From Heterobilharzia americana (Eukaryota; Platyhelminthes; Trematoda; Strigeidida; Schistosomatidae), in contig OX104127.1 in NCBI GenBank assembly GCA_944470555.2, positions 129,333,113-129,397,112 on the forward strand: DNA of 64,000 nucleotides, given 5' to 3'. The notes below the pieces were generated by a model. The model had not been told where the DNA came from. It was given only the letters and a program-made list of their open reading frames with translations, and did no database searches. Below are positions 50,808 to 59,230 of this stretch, piece after piece. The number at the start of each line of letters is the position of its first letter. Position 1 is the first letter of the stretch. The position numbers and the translations under genes were made by a program.

Positions 50808-51155
50808 ATGACCAATATTGATAAGGCGACGAGAAAAAGTGCTGTTGAAGACTTTTCCATTTCTCAGTCACAAATTCGTTGGAATGTGTTCAAACACGCG
50901 GTCACAAACCCTTCTTTCTGTTCATCTAATGTTTGTGGTTTGGCATGTAAATATGATTTGGTAGATTCAGTCAGAGTTATTTCACTTAGTAATCGAGCGA
51001 CTGAATATTATTTCAAATGGTTGAGAATATTTGTAGCTCAGGTGAATGGTTTTGGTTGTATTGAGTTCTCTGAGCCAGGTTGTTTAGTCGTGAATATTAT
51101 TTCAGCCAGAAAACGTTATGTGCAATCACCTTCCATAAGTGACCAAATTTTTCAG
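50808..51155 (+). CDS. Putative exon of an unidentified gene
   Basis: A frame opens at ATG 50808 (MTNIDKATRKSAVEDFS) and is open for 116 codons to an apparent splice donor, CAG|GTTAGT, at 51155/51156. The composition looks protein-like: WNVFKHAVTNPSFC, ACKYDLVDSVRVISLSNRATEYYFKWLRIF. I do not recognise a domain. Against it, bases 51019-51105 have a diverged copy at 57035-57120, so the second half may be repeat-derived. If real, the next exon could be 53826-54051, with an SR2-like fragment in the intron. Confidence 0.3.
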
Positions 51156-52344
51156 GTTAGTAATTGTATTTGTGTTTGGCCGAAATAATGTGAGGTATCT
51201 GTTACGTCTATCCAAGACATGATCCTAATCTTGCTGTTAAGCATTTCCTGCTTTATACTGGTTTAGTGGAAGTTACATTAATAGAAGCATATCCAACAAT
51301 AACAACTAGTAACAATATACATTACTATTGTTTTCACTACATTGAGTTTTCGCTCTTTATGAACATCAAAAAGTTTCTTTGTTGAACTCAGCTACTGATT
51401 TTGCATACTAATAGTTTAAGACGTTCACCAAATATTGTAAGGAAATATGAATGGGAAAATTCAATTTGAAATTCGTCAAACAGAATCATTTAACCTTTAA
51501 GAACAAACAAATCTTGATTCCTAATCAAAACTAGAAGTTAAATGAGCAACAGGGTCAAAATGATAAATCAACTGCTAACCTAATGATTTTTGAAAAAACA
51601 TTGAAAAGAAGTTTTTGGAATTGAATGGCTATTTGTGAATAACTGAGCATATTCAGAACAAGAATAATTTGAGCTAACAGTTGTCTTCAATAACTTCTTC
51701 TTCAGCCTCTACAGTTATGAATCCACGAGAATAAGTGAAATACAATAGCCGAAATAAGGTATGATGTACAATTTTACTATATTGAGCATATATTTGAAAT
51801 ACAATGTTTTCAGTACCTACTTGTAAACAGAATCTGGCGTTCTAGGAAAAGCTACAAACAAAAAAAATGGACATAGGACATAGTGATAAGAGTTTACACA
51901 TTGATGATCTCACAAGAATTCTTTAAAAACTAGGTAAAATAGACGTGCTAGATGGTTTCATAGATGCCCTTATGCAAACGATTTCATGTCATAAAACTAA
52001 AGACAATGAAACAAACTTCTCGAAATGAAGCTGGGTCATCAATTACTCTCTCTTGGCTTTTAAAATTCTTATTTCAGATACAACAAAAATGAACACAAGT
52101 TTGAGCAGATGCTTATTTTCGTTAAAGTCTCATCAGGCTCGGTCTTTTAATACAATATTTCAAAACTAGAAACACGAACACTGACTGGTTACACAAATTA
52201 AAACTGCGAAACAGTTTATTTCATATGATCTCGTATATTTGATGAGATATTGTGTCGAATGAAAATTAGAAGCATAAAAACTCTACGAATGCCAATTGAA
52301 GTGGTAGATAAATATAAACGATTAATCAAACTGATAGGAACATG

Positions 52345-53070
52345 TTAATTGAGTCATTATTTACTTGTTATTTACTTGTTACTTGTTTACTTGTTTACTT
52401 GTTATTTGTCCCTTGGGTTCTTAATGGAACCTAGGGCTTCAGTAGCACATCTCCATTCTACTCTGTTCTCTGAAATCTTTTGAACCTGGCTCCACGACAG
52501 CCCAGAATCTCTCATTTCCTCCTCACACGATCTGATCCATGTCACCCTCGCCTCGGACGCCCAAATCGTCGTTTCCCATCTGGGTCCCATTCAGGAGCCT
52601 GGCTCGTGATGTCTCCAGTCGGCCTTCTCAGTGTATATCCAATCCATCTCCACTACCTTCTGCATATTTGTTGAGTGATAGGTTCTTGGTTGGTTCGTTC
52701 CCAGAGCTCCTTGTTGCTTATTCTTTCTGGTCATTTGATCTTCAGTAAAGAGCTAGCGTAGGCAGTTGTTGATGAATGTCTGTAGTTTATTGGAAATGCC
52801 TTTCTTAACGTGCCAAGTCTCTGAACCATACACGAGCACTGACTTGAAGTTGGTGTTGAAAATCCGCATCTTGTTCACGCTTTGTGCTGAGTGCAGAAGA
52901 TATCCACACTGGTTTCAGGCTTTCTTTTCCGATCTTGACTTTGATATCCTCGTCTGTGCCACCTGTAGTTGAAACAGTACTGCTAGGTAAGTGAAGGAAG
53001 CTACTTCCTTTAGGTTTCTCCCGTTGATGGTGATTGGAGCTTGTTGTTGCTGTTGATGTTGGTTATTGTT
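52345..53070 (-). mobile_element. 5'-truncated SR2-like RTE copy
   Basis: Minus-strand reading begins near 53070 with a QQQ-rich run and TINGRNLKE, then FTYL. It continues with MRIFNTNFKSVLVYGSETWHVKKGISNKLQTFINNCLR (about 52880-52770), the same C-terminal segment as the element at 61.0-61.2 kb. It ends with CEEEMRDSGLSWSQVQKISEN (about 52530-52470) and the ALGS.KNPRDK end. The 3' tail on the minus strand is a run of AACAAGTAA-like units (52345-52408), not the ATA tail of the other copies. RT and endonuclease are absent by 5' truncation, as is usual for non-LTR insertions. Confidence 0.85.
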
Positions 53071-53825
53071 TACTTGAATCTAGTAAATTCCATCTTTTTA
53101 GATGGCTACAGAAGAATAAAAGAATATTTGACATATTTTTGCACGCAGAATTCACGTTTCATCATTTTTATTGCAATAGCTTCAGCAGTTTGAAGAAGGC
53201 GAATTCTTACTGCTTGTGTCTTTGACTTGGTATCTTGTAGATTACTGAGAAGGTGGACACTGTGACTAGTATCAATTACGTGGGACTGGATAGAACTCGT
53301 GGTCTTCTTTATCTCTCTTTTTGCTAGCTATACTGGTAGACGTTCTTTCGTATGTTATGAAAGGTTTCTCATAGTTCGTCCTAAATTGCTGACTTCACAC
53401 GAGCAGTTGAATTCATAGATACTCATCGGCATTGACATATGTAACCTCTTGACTTTTCTTCCTAATGTGAAAGTTTGTATTTTTCGGTACAGCTTGATGA
53501 AACTTTAACGAAAATCAGTATTCACTTAAATTCTTGCCTTTTTAATGCTACTATGAGAATATTCTATGCAGAAAAACAAGATCCCAATGTAAAAACAGGT
53601 CCAATAAAGCAATTCGAAGAAATCCGATGAAACTGGGTATTTTTCTAACGAATGAAATGACTGTAATTTGAATAAAATTAACTTCAGTAGCTTTACACGT
53701 CAGTGACATTTGAAGTGGTATAGAAAGCATAAGTATATATGCACTTTTGAATCTTACTCAATCCAGGTATGTAATGATTAACTAAAATTTATATTTTACC
53801 CATTCTGTATAAAGTGAGCTACAGT

Positions 53826-54051
53826 GTGTATTCATGCTTTTGCTTGTGACGTGAATTTAATTCTCTGTGTGAAAGCATGGATAGCTGAAATGAAGTGTAG
53901 CTGTTTGGTTAATAGTTTGCGCCAGCCATTACGAATCTATAATAAAGGTATCTTGAACAATTCACCTCCTACTCAGACAGAAGTACATCAAACAGTAATT
54001 GATATTGAGACAATCAAGTCAGTTTTAGATCTTAAGCCTTTAAATCTTTGA
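53826..54051 (+). CDS. Putative terminal exon of an unidentified gene
   Basis: An AG acceptor (GTGAGCTACAG, ending 53824/53825) precedes an open stretch that ends at the TGA at 54049-54051. It reads ...HAFACDVNLILCVKAWIAEMKCSCLVNSLRQP and ends VHQTVIDIETIKSVLDLKPLNL. The C-terminal part looks like genuine protein. No family is recognised, and no clear AATAAA lies just downstream. It may pair with the frame at 50808-51155. Support is composition only. Confidence 0.25.
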
Positions 54052-54230
54052 ATTATGCAAGTCGAAGGTATACACTGAAGTATAAATCCATCAAAGTTAT
54101 AAAGACAAACTTCTATACACCCCTAATTTTGTATAGCTTTTGCTTGCTGTTTTGTCCATGAACTTAACCTACATGGTTGTTTTCACACCATTACTAGTTT
54201 TCTTCCCTCTGTTCTCAAGACTGAACTCTC

Positions 54231-54545
54231 ATTGGTTGTTAATTATTCTTACCTATTTATTGATATACTGGTAATTATCCGTTGTTGTATTGGATCGAAT
54301 TGTTCAACCTTTATCGGCATATGGGCTCCAATGCGGATGCCTCCATAATGCCTGAATATGAATTATGGTAATATGCTTGATTGTGGCTAGCAGAGGAATC
54401 TAGGACGCGCGTCCTATTTGAGACTCGTCAGCTGGGTGTATCCGCACCATAGTGAGCGATGTTGTTCACACTGAGATTCGAACCTTGTGCCCATCGCTTC
54501 AAAAGCCAAGGCGTTATCCACTATGCCATAGAGGAGCCGAGTAGA
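54231..54545 (-). repeat. Sm-alpha-type repeat, unit 1
   Basis: On the minus strand a tRNA-like head has A box TGGCATAGTGG (54528-54518) and B box GGTTCGAATCT (54484-54474). A hammerhead-derived segment follows (54443-54395): stem I CAG, CTGACGA (54431-54425), helix II side AGTCTCAAATAGGAC, then GCGCGTCCTAG. The GAAA core that should follow GGAC is missing, so the ribozyme is dead. A tail to about 54231 matches, inverted, the block at 54555-54675. The layout matches the schistosome Sm-alpha SINE-like satellite as I remember it. Confidence 0.8.
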
Positions 54546-54554
54546 CCTGCATAC

Positions 54555-54675
54555 TTAACACTGAGGCAATGCCGAAGCATCCGTATAGGAGCCCATATTC
54601 CAACACAGGTCGAAAAGTTAGATTTAATAAAACAACGGATAACTACCAGTATATCAACAAATAGTAACAACTAAT
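54555..54675 (+). repeat. Tail of a further Sm-alpha-type unit
   Basis: In reverse complement this matches 54231-54360: TTGATATACTGGTA(G/A)TTATCCGTTGTT and ATATGGGCTCC.AT.CGGATGC are shared. It therefore lies inverted to unit 1 and in line with unit 2. Confidence 0.75.
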
Positions 54676-54689
54676 ACCCGTTGTACAGG

Positions 54690-54875
54690 AAGTGGCTATT
54701 ATGCCTTCGTGGCATAGTGGACAATGCCTCGGCGTTTGAAGCGATGGATGTGAGGTCCGAGTATCGGTGGGAGCAATATCACTCAATGGAGTGCAGGTAC
54801 ATCTAGTTGACGAGTCCCAAATAGGACAAAAATCACAACCTCGATTTCTCTGCTAGCCACAATCAAGCAAATGAT
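54690..54875 (+). repeat. Sm-alpha-type repeat, unit 2
   Basis: A box TGGCATAGTGG (54710-54720), degenerate B box GGTCCGAGTATC (54754-54765), then a hammerhead relic at 54796-54845. In it the first core base is changed (TTGACGA for CTGACGA) and the second core reads AAAA after GGAC instead of GAAA. Both changes hit invariant positions. The trailing CTCTGCTAGCCACAATCAAGC is shared with unit 1. Confidence 0.78.
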
Positions 54876-55394
54876 CATGTTTTTACCCATGTGTGGATTT
54901 CATGTTGTCAAGGTCATTTAGAAATGTATATATTCAGCATCGCTGTCAACTGTATTGACCATTATTGAGACAGTATAATGCTCTCTGTCAACAGTCTATC
55001 TTCTCTTCTTGTCTTCGAGCGTTGGTGGTATTGTTGAGGTGGTGATGGTGGTGGTTGACGTTCTGATCTGCGTTAGAGTTGATTCGTTTGCGCTTTGGGT
55101 TTGTATTGCTCGTAGACTGTTAGGTCGTACTACCGGTCAAAGCATAAAAGTGGTTTGTCATGTCCTGAAGTGAATCAAACGTTCAATAAAAGCCTTATTT
55201 AAATATCTTTAGTTCAGTCCAGAAATGCTTATTCCTTACCCAGAAGAACTACAACTAGAATTTCATTATTGAAATAAGGGTCACTAAGAAAATACTATTT
55301 CTATAGCTTTTAGATTGGTATATCTTAATGAATAAAAAAGATTTGTAGTTTAGTTTACTGTAAAATTTCCATTTCAGTATTTTCTTAAAAATAA

Positions 55395-55407
55395 TCCACC
55401 TAAAAGC
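55395..55407. repeat. Target-site duplication of the PLE (left)
   Basis: TCCACCTAAAAGC, repeated exactly at 56913-56925 on the other side of the element. Confidence 0.8.
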
Positions 55408-55460
55408 TGAAAACATTTGTTTCCCGATACAAATTCAAAACAAGCAACAAGTGTGAAAAG

Positions 55461-55726
55461 AGCAGGATTTAATGAATTCATAAATTTCAGTAGTACTCGT
55501 CAGCTGGATACTCTACATACTTGATTATGTATACCGTTAAGTAATGGGAAAGAGCATACATACATACATACATACATATACAACGTAGACTGAGACAAAT
55601 TTAGGTGTAACAACATAGAAGTGAATAGTTTTTACAGGTCAAATGGTAATCCAGAGGATGGAAATAGATATTCAAGATTGTTGACATAGGGATGTGAACT
55701 GAATCGATTGAGCGTCGATCACGTCA
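55461..55726 (-). repeat. Left 266-bp inverted terminal repeat of the PLE
   Basis: Reverse complement of 56643-56908 with one substitution seen (GCGTCGATC versus the partner's GCGTCAATC). It contains six CATA units and a hammerhead-like motif near its outer end. Confidence 0.93.
55463..55506 (-). ncRNA. Hammerhead-ribozyme-like motif, left arm
   Basis: On the minus strand: CAG, CTGACGA (55503-55497), a short helix II region, GAAA (55488-55485), a helix III hairpin formed by TTTA.TGA and TCA.TTAAA, then TC and CTG. The order is type I. CTG pairs with CAG to close helix I, and predicted cleavage is after the C at 55466. Helix II is only about two base pairs with an extra U, which is atypical. 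It lies on the same strand as, and downstream of, the endonuclease frame. Confidence 0.55.
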
Positions 55727-55931
55727 TTGAAAACAAGATAGTTAATAGTACTTATACAGAAAATAAGAAAACAACGTGTATATTGAGATGAATAATAATG
55801 ATAACATTGGCAATGGGAATAAGGTTAATTGGACGGAATAAATCAGGGAAGGAAAACAAATATGAGATGAGTGATAATAGTGAAGAGTAAAATAAGAAAG
55901 ATTAAATATGATTAGACAGTTGTAATTATTA

Positions 55932-56609
55932 CTATGGCAGATTCAGGCTGACTACCACTTCCTTCTGAATGCAAACGTTTGGTCTGATAACTCGAATCGT
56001 GCAGGCTTCTACATATCCAAGCAGCTTCTTATTTTGCTGTCTACTGATAACTTTAAAGGACTTATAGGTATCAATATCATGTCCATAGTCCATTAGGTGC
56101 TTCATTATCGAGCTCCTCGGGGTCTTTTTCTCAGCATGCTTCAACCATTTAGGTATGTGCTCAACCATTTGGGTGGACAAACGCCTCTCCGTACGACCAA
56201 TGTATTTGCTTCCGCAGGTACATTCGAATTGATATATGCATTTAGATGTGTCGAGGATCGGAGTACTGTCTTTCCCTGATTGCTGCAATACCCTTTTGGT
56301 GGTGCTAAGAAGAACCAGTTTAGCTGCGTAGTAAGTCCTTCTGATAGACTTCTCCAGTCTTCGTCTAACTATCTCTAGCACGTCGTCACCTTTGAATGGC
56401 AAGGTGACATAGGCTGGTTTCTTCTGCACTGTTGGGGCCGTTGTTCTGCTCCCTACCCACTTCGCGTGCTTGTTGAAAAAGCTTTCTGGGTACCCATTCT
56501 TCACCAGCACGCTTTTCAAAGTCCCTATTTCGTCGTCTAGTGTGCTGTCGTAACAAATTTTCCTGGCTCTGTTACACAGCGTTCCAACTACATTCACTTT
56601 GTATTGCAT
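55932..56609 (-). CDS. GIY-YIG endonuclease protein of a Penelope-like element
   Basis: An intact 225-codon frame from ATG 56609 to stop 55932. The N-terminal half (VVGTLCNRARKICYDSTLDDEI, then NGYPESFFNKH) is the linker that follows RT in Penelope-like polyproteins. After residue about 70 comes PFKGDDVLEIVRRRLEKSI. The GIY-YIG domain begins near residue 140: IYQFECTCGSKYIGRTERRLSTQMVEH, containing the Y...YIGRT core with Arg. It ends with the conserved SSIMKHLMDYGHDID. In family members this nickase domain is fused behind an RT; here the RT is gone and the frame begins at an internal Met. Whether it is expressed is unknown. Codon integrity suggests youth. Confidence 0.85.
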   Translation of the reverse strand: MQYKVNVVGTLCNRARKICYDSTLDDEIGTLKSVLVKNGYPESFFNKHAKWVGSRTTAPTVQKKPAYVTLPFKGDDVLEIVRRRLEKSIRRTYYAAKLVLLSTTKRVLQQSGKDSTPILDTSKCIYQFECTCGSKYIGRTERRLSTQMVEHIPKWLKHAEKKTPRSSIMKHLMDYGHDIDTYKSFKVISRQQNKKLLGYVEACTIRVIRPNVCIQKEVVVSLNLP

Positions 56610-56642
56610 CGGAACAAAGCGCCTAAAATGGAGGTATTGTCC

Positions 56643-56908
56643 TGACGTGATTGACGCTCAATCGATTCAGTTCACATCCCTATGTCAACAATCTTGAATA
56701 TCTATTTCCATCCTCTGGATTACCATTTGACCTGTAAAAACTATTCACTTCTATGTTGTTACACCTAAATTTGTCTCAGTCTACGTTGTATATGTATGTA
56801 TGTATGTATGTATGCTCTTTCCCATTACTTAACGGTATACATAATCAAGTATGTAGAGTATCCAGCTGACGAGTACTACTGAAATTTATGAATTCATTAA
56901 ATCCTGCT
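56643..56908 (+). repeat. Right 266-bp inverted terminal repeat of the PLE
   Basis: Partner of 55461-55726, same length. Its inner edge starts TGACGTGATTGACGCTCAATC and its outer edge ends AATCCTGCT. Confidence 0.93.
56863..56906 (+). ncRNA. Hammerhead-ribozyme-like motif, right arm
   Basis: Same motif as in the left arm, here on the plus strand: CAG (56863-56865), CTGACGA (56866-56872), GAAA (56881-56884), helix III to about 56901, and CTG at 56904-56906. Predicted cleavage follows C56903, five bases inside the repeat edge. It is antisense to the endonuclease frame. Confidence 0.55.
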
Positions 56909-56912
56909 TTTT

Positions 56913-56925
56913 TCCACCTAAAAGC
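56913..56925. repeat. Target-site duplication of the PLE (right)
   Basis: TCCACCTAAAAGC, exact copy of 55395-55407. Confidence 0.8.
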
Positions 56926-57034
56926 CTAAGAACAAATGCTGATTATCACCGAAACATTTCTAGCCTGCTACATTTAAGCTATCGCTAATGACAGCTGCTT
57001 ACTGTGATGTTGGTGATGAGACAATTAAATGCTG

Positions 57035-57120
57035 ATGGAGAATATTTGTGGCTCAGGAGGATAGTTTTGATGGTGCTGTGTTCTCTAAGCCGGATTGTTT
57101 AACTATGGAGGTTTCGTCCT
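57035..57120 (+). repeat. Short dispersed repeat R5
   Basis: Shares GAGAATATTTGT.GCTCAGG and GTTCTCT.AGCC.G.TTGTTTA with 51019-51105. No frame is preserved here. Confidence 0.55.
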
Positions 57121-57399
57121 TATTCTAGACAACATCATCAGCTTAAACTTCAGAACGAAGTGAGAGCTAGTGTTCTATCCACAACCTATTCAGTAGCTTG
57201 TCCTGATGACCTGAAATCTGACCTTCTTTGTTGTTTCTAACTTGTTAACAGATTGGGCCGGTGTCAATATGTCTGTTGCTTGCTGACTGACTCGGATACC
57301 AAGCTTCTAAAAATTCTCTGGCATTCTTCGTATTCCCTCTATCCAGGATTTTCATATGATGTTGTCTAGAATGACAACGGGAGCTCAACCATTAAACCT

Positions 57400-58341
57400 C
57401 CGGAGACTCCAATAAATTTGCTTATAAAAGCAGAAGAAGTACTCCACATGCCACCACTCTCTTATATCACAATATTGCTTATGATCTTGATAAAAATGTC
57501 AAGTACGTCAGGTGTCCCTTTCTACACTATACTTCAGCATTTGATTCGGTCCCAAGACCTCTTTTGCTGCATTAGCTACACGGGACTCATACCCAGTCCT
57601 GAATAATCAGCTGGCTGTATTCATTTCCCCGAAAGTAAACTACATGCCGCTCACAGAGGGAAGTGCTCCACCTCATTGCTTACTGTGACTGCTGTTCCCC
57701 AAGGAACCATCCTTTCCCCAGTCTTTCCTCTTCCTTTCTGCATGACTTACCATCTGCCAGTATCAATTTTAACAAATATGCTGATGACCTGACAGTCTCC
57801 TTACCTGTCTCCTCTTCAACAGATTGTTCTCAACTAAATTATTTCCTATTTACTGTTAGACGACGGTCCTCCATGAATGATCTTATGCTTAATTCTTCAA
57901 AATGTCAGACTGTAAACTTTAGTTTCAGAAGTGAACATTACATATGAAACTGCTTAGTTCTCACGATTACCGTCCTATTGATAGTTGTATATTAGAGAAT
58001 GTTGCAACTGTGATTTATCTCGATGTCTATTTTTCTTCGGACCTTTCCTGGTCCTCCTACATCTGGTTAATTTCCAAAAGAATTTCCGCCTAACTTTCTA
58101 TATCAGGAATCTGAAAGTATCTGGAATAACTCAACCTTTCTCTCTCTTGTGTTTTACTAACTCCTACACCTCCCCTGTTCTCCTCTGTTGTTCTTCTTCA
58201 TTTTTTCACAGGTTGCTGAAAAAAGACTATGCTATATTGCGTAGAACTTTGAAGATTGTCAGCAGAACTAGTGGTGTACATCTAAACCTTCTAGTTAAAA
58301 TAATTGTGGACAAACACATTAACTCATGTAAACATCTGGTA
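57400..58341 (+). mobile_element. CR1/Jockey-like RT (third line), part before the SR2-like insertion
   Basis: With frame changes the plus strand reads TSAFDSVPRPLL (motif A, about 57533), a GVPQGTILSPVF-like motif (about 57690), and INFNKYADDLTVSLPVSSSTD (catalytic YADD, about 57775). It continues with MNDLMLNSSKCQTVNFSF (about 57875), LSWSSYI (about 58050), and LRRTLKIVSRTSGVHLNLLVKIIVDKHINSCKHL, which runs to 58330. The frame continues on the far side of the next element at 61589. It is decayed, with stops and indels. The endonuclease part is not visible. It differs from copies A, B and C in its RT motifs. Confidence 0.8.
58330..58341. repeat. Target-site duplication of the SR2-like element (left)
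   Basis: AAACATCTGGTA, repeated exactly at 61577-61588. Confidence 0.88.
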
Positions 58342-58405
58342 ACCTCGCCTGGTTAACTAGTTTACTAGTTACCAGCCGGTCCTAAGCCCCCGTAAAGAGG
58401 GAAGG

Positions 58406-59230
58406 TTGGGCATAGGGCTAGCAACCCTACCCCGTAAAACAAATCTAACCGCTAAAGAAACTTCAAAGCACAAACAAAATATAAAAAATGAAAACAAACT
58501 TATTCCCCGCTGGAATCGGAGAGGCGAAATGACGCCAGTTGGTGAAAGCCTTCGGGAAGCCAATTGGCCGATGTGTCTTCTCTCGATGAAAGCGAAAGTA
58601 AACGTGGGGACATGGAATGTCCGCACGATGTTTGAACCCAGCAAGGCAGCCCAGATTGCAAAGGAGATGAGAAGGTATCACATCGAAGTGCTTGGGATTT
58701 GCGAAAGCAGATGGAATGGGAGTGGACTCTCCAAACTGTCAACTGGAGAATCAATAATCTACTCCAATCACCCAGACGCCAACCACGAGCACACTGAGGG
58801 AGTGGCTATCATGATGTCCTCAAGAGCATCGAAGGCTCTCATGCAGTGGGAACCAATCTCCTCCAGCATCATGACAGCAAGATTCAACTCAAAAGGAAGA
58901 AAGGTCACAATCATACAATGTTATGCACCTACAAATAATGCAGAGCAAGAGAAAAAGGAGGAATTCTACAGACAACTTCAATCAACACTGGACAAGACGC
59001 CAGTTGGCGATATCAAAATTCTGATGGGCGACATGAATGCCAAACTGGGAGGGGACAATACGGGAGGAGAACTAACCATGGGTCGAGAGGCGCTAGGTGA
59101 AATGAATGAGAATGGAGAATTGTTTGCAGAATTCTGCACATTCAACGATTTGGTGATTGGAGGCAGTGTGTTCAGGCACAAAGATATCCACAAAGCGACA
59201 TGGATTTCACCAGACACCAGGACACACTAA
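58406..59230 (+). pseudogene. Endonuclease region of the SR2-like element
   Basis: The frame contains VNVGTWNVRTM (about 58595), GICESRWNGSG (catalytic Glu, about 58692), GVAIMMSS, IIQCYAPTNNAE (about 58910) and ILMGDMNAKLGG (about 59015), all landmarks of an APE-type endonuclease. It nicks target DNA for primed reverse transcription. A one-base shift near 59215-59230 moves NQIDFIS and the SDH active-site motif into the next frame. The segment before VNVGTW (KETSKHKQNIKN, RWNRRGEMTPVGESLREANW) is conserved in the copy at 46.85 kb, so it is part of the protein. No ATG opens the frame at its 5' edge. Confidence 0.85.

Larger units (their letters stand above)
55408..56912 (-). mobile_element. 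Compact Penelope-like element with inverted termini
   Basis: The 1505-bp unit lies between 13-bp target duplications. It consists of a 53-bp tail (55408-55460), a left inverted repeat (55461-55726), an intact endonuclease frame (56609-55932, minus) and a right inverted repeat (56643-56908). The RT domain is absent. Inverted pLTRs and 5'-truncated copies are known for Penelope-like elements. The near identity of the two arms (one mismatch noticed in 266 bases, including six equal CATA units) suggests a recent insertion or arm-to-arm correction. Confidence 0.88.

Noticed and set aside
52113..53512. Inverted match between GTTAAAGTCTCATCAGGC (52113-52140) and GCTTGATGAAACTTTAACG (53488-53510), with a CTGATGA...CGAAA string resembling a hammerhead core
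   Set aside because: The bases between the two cores do not pair into helix II and no helix III or cleavage triplet is evident; it may be a short PLE-tail remnant.
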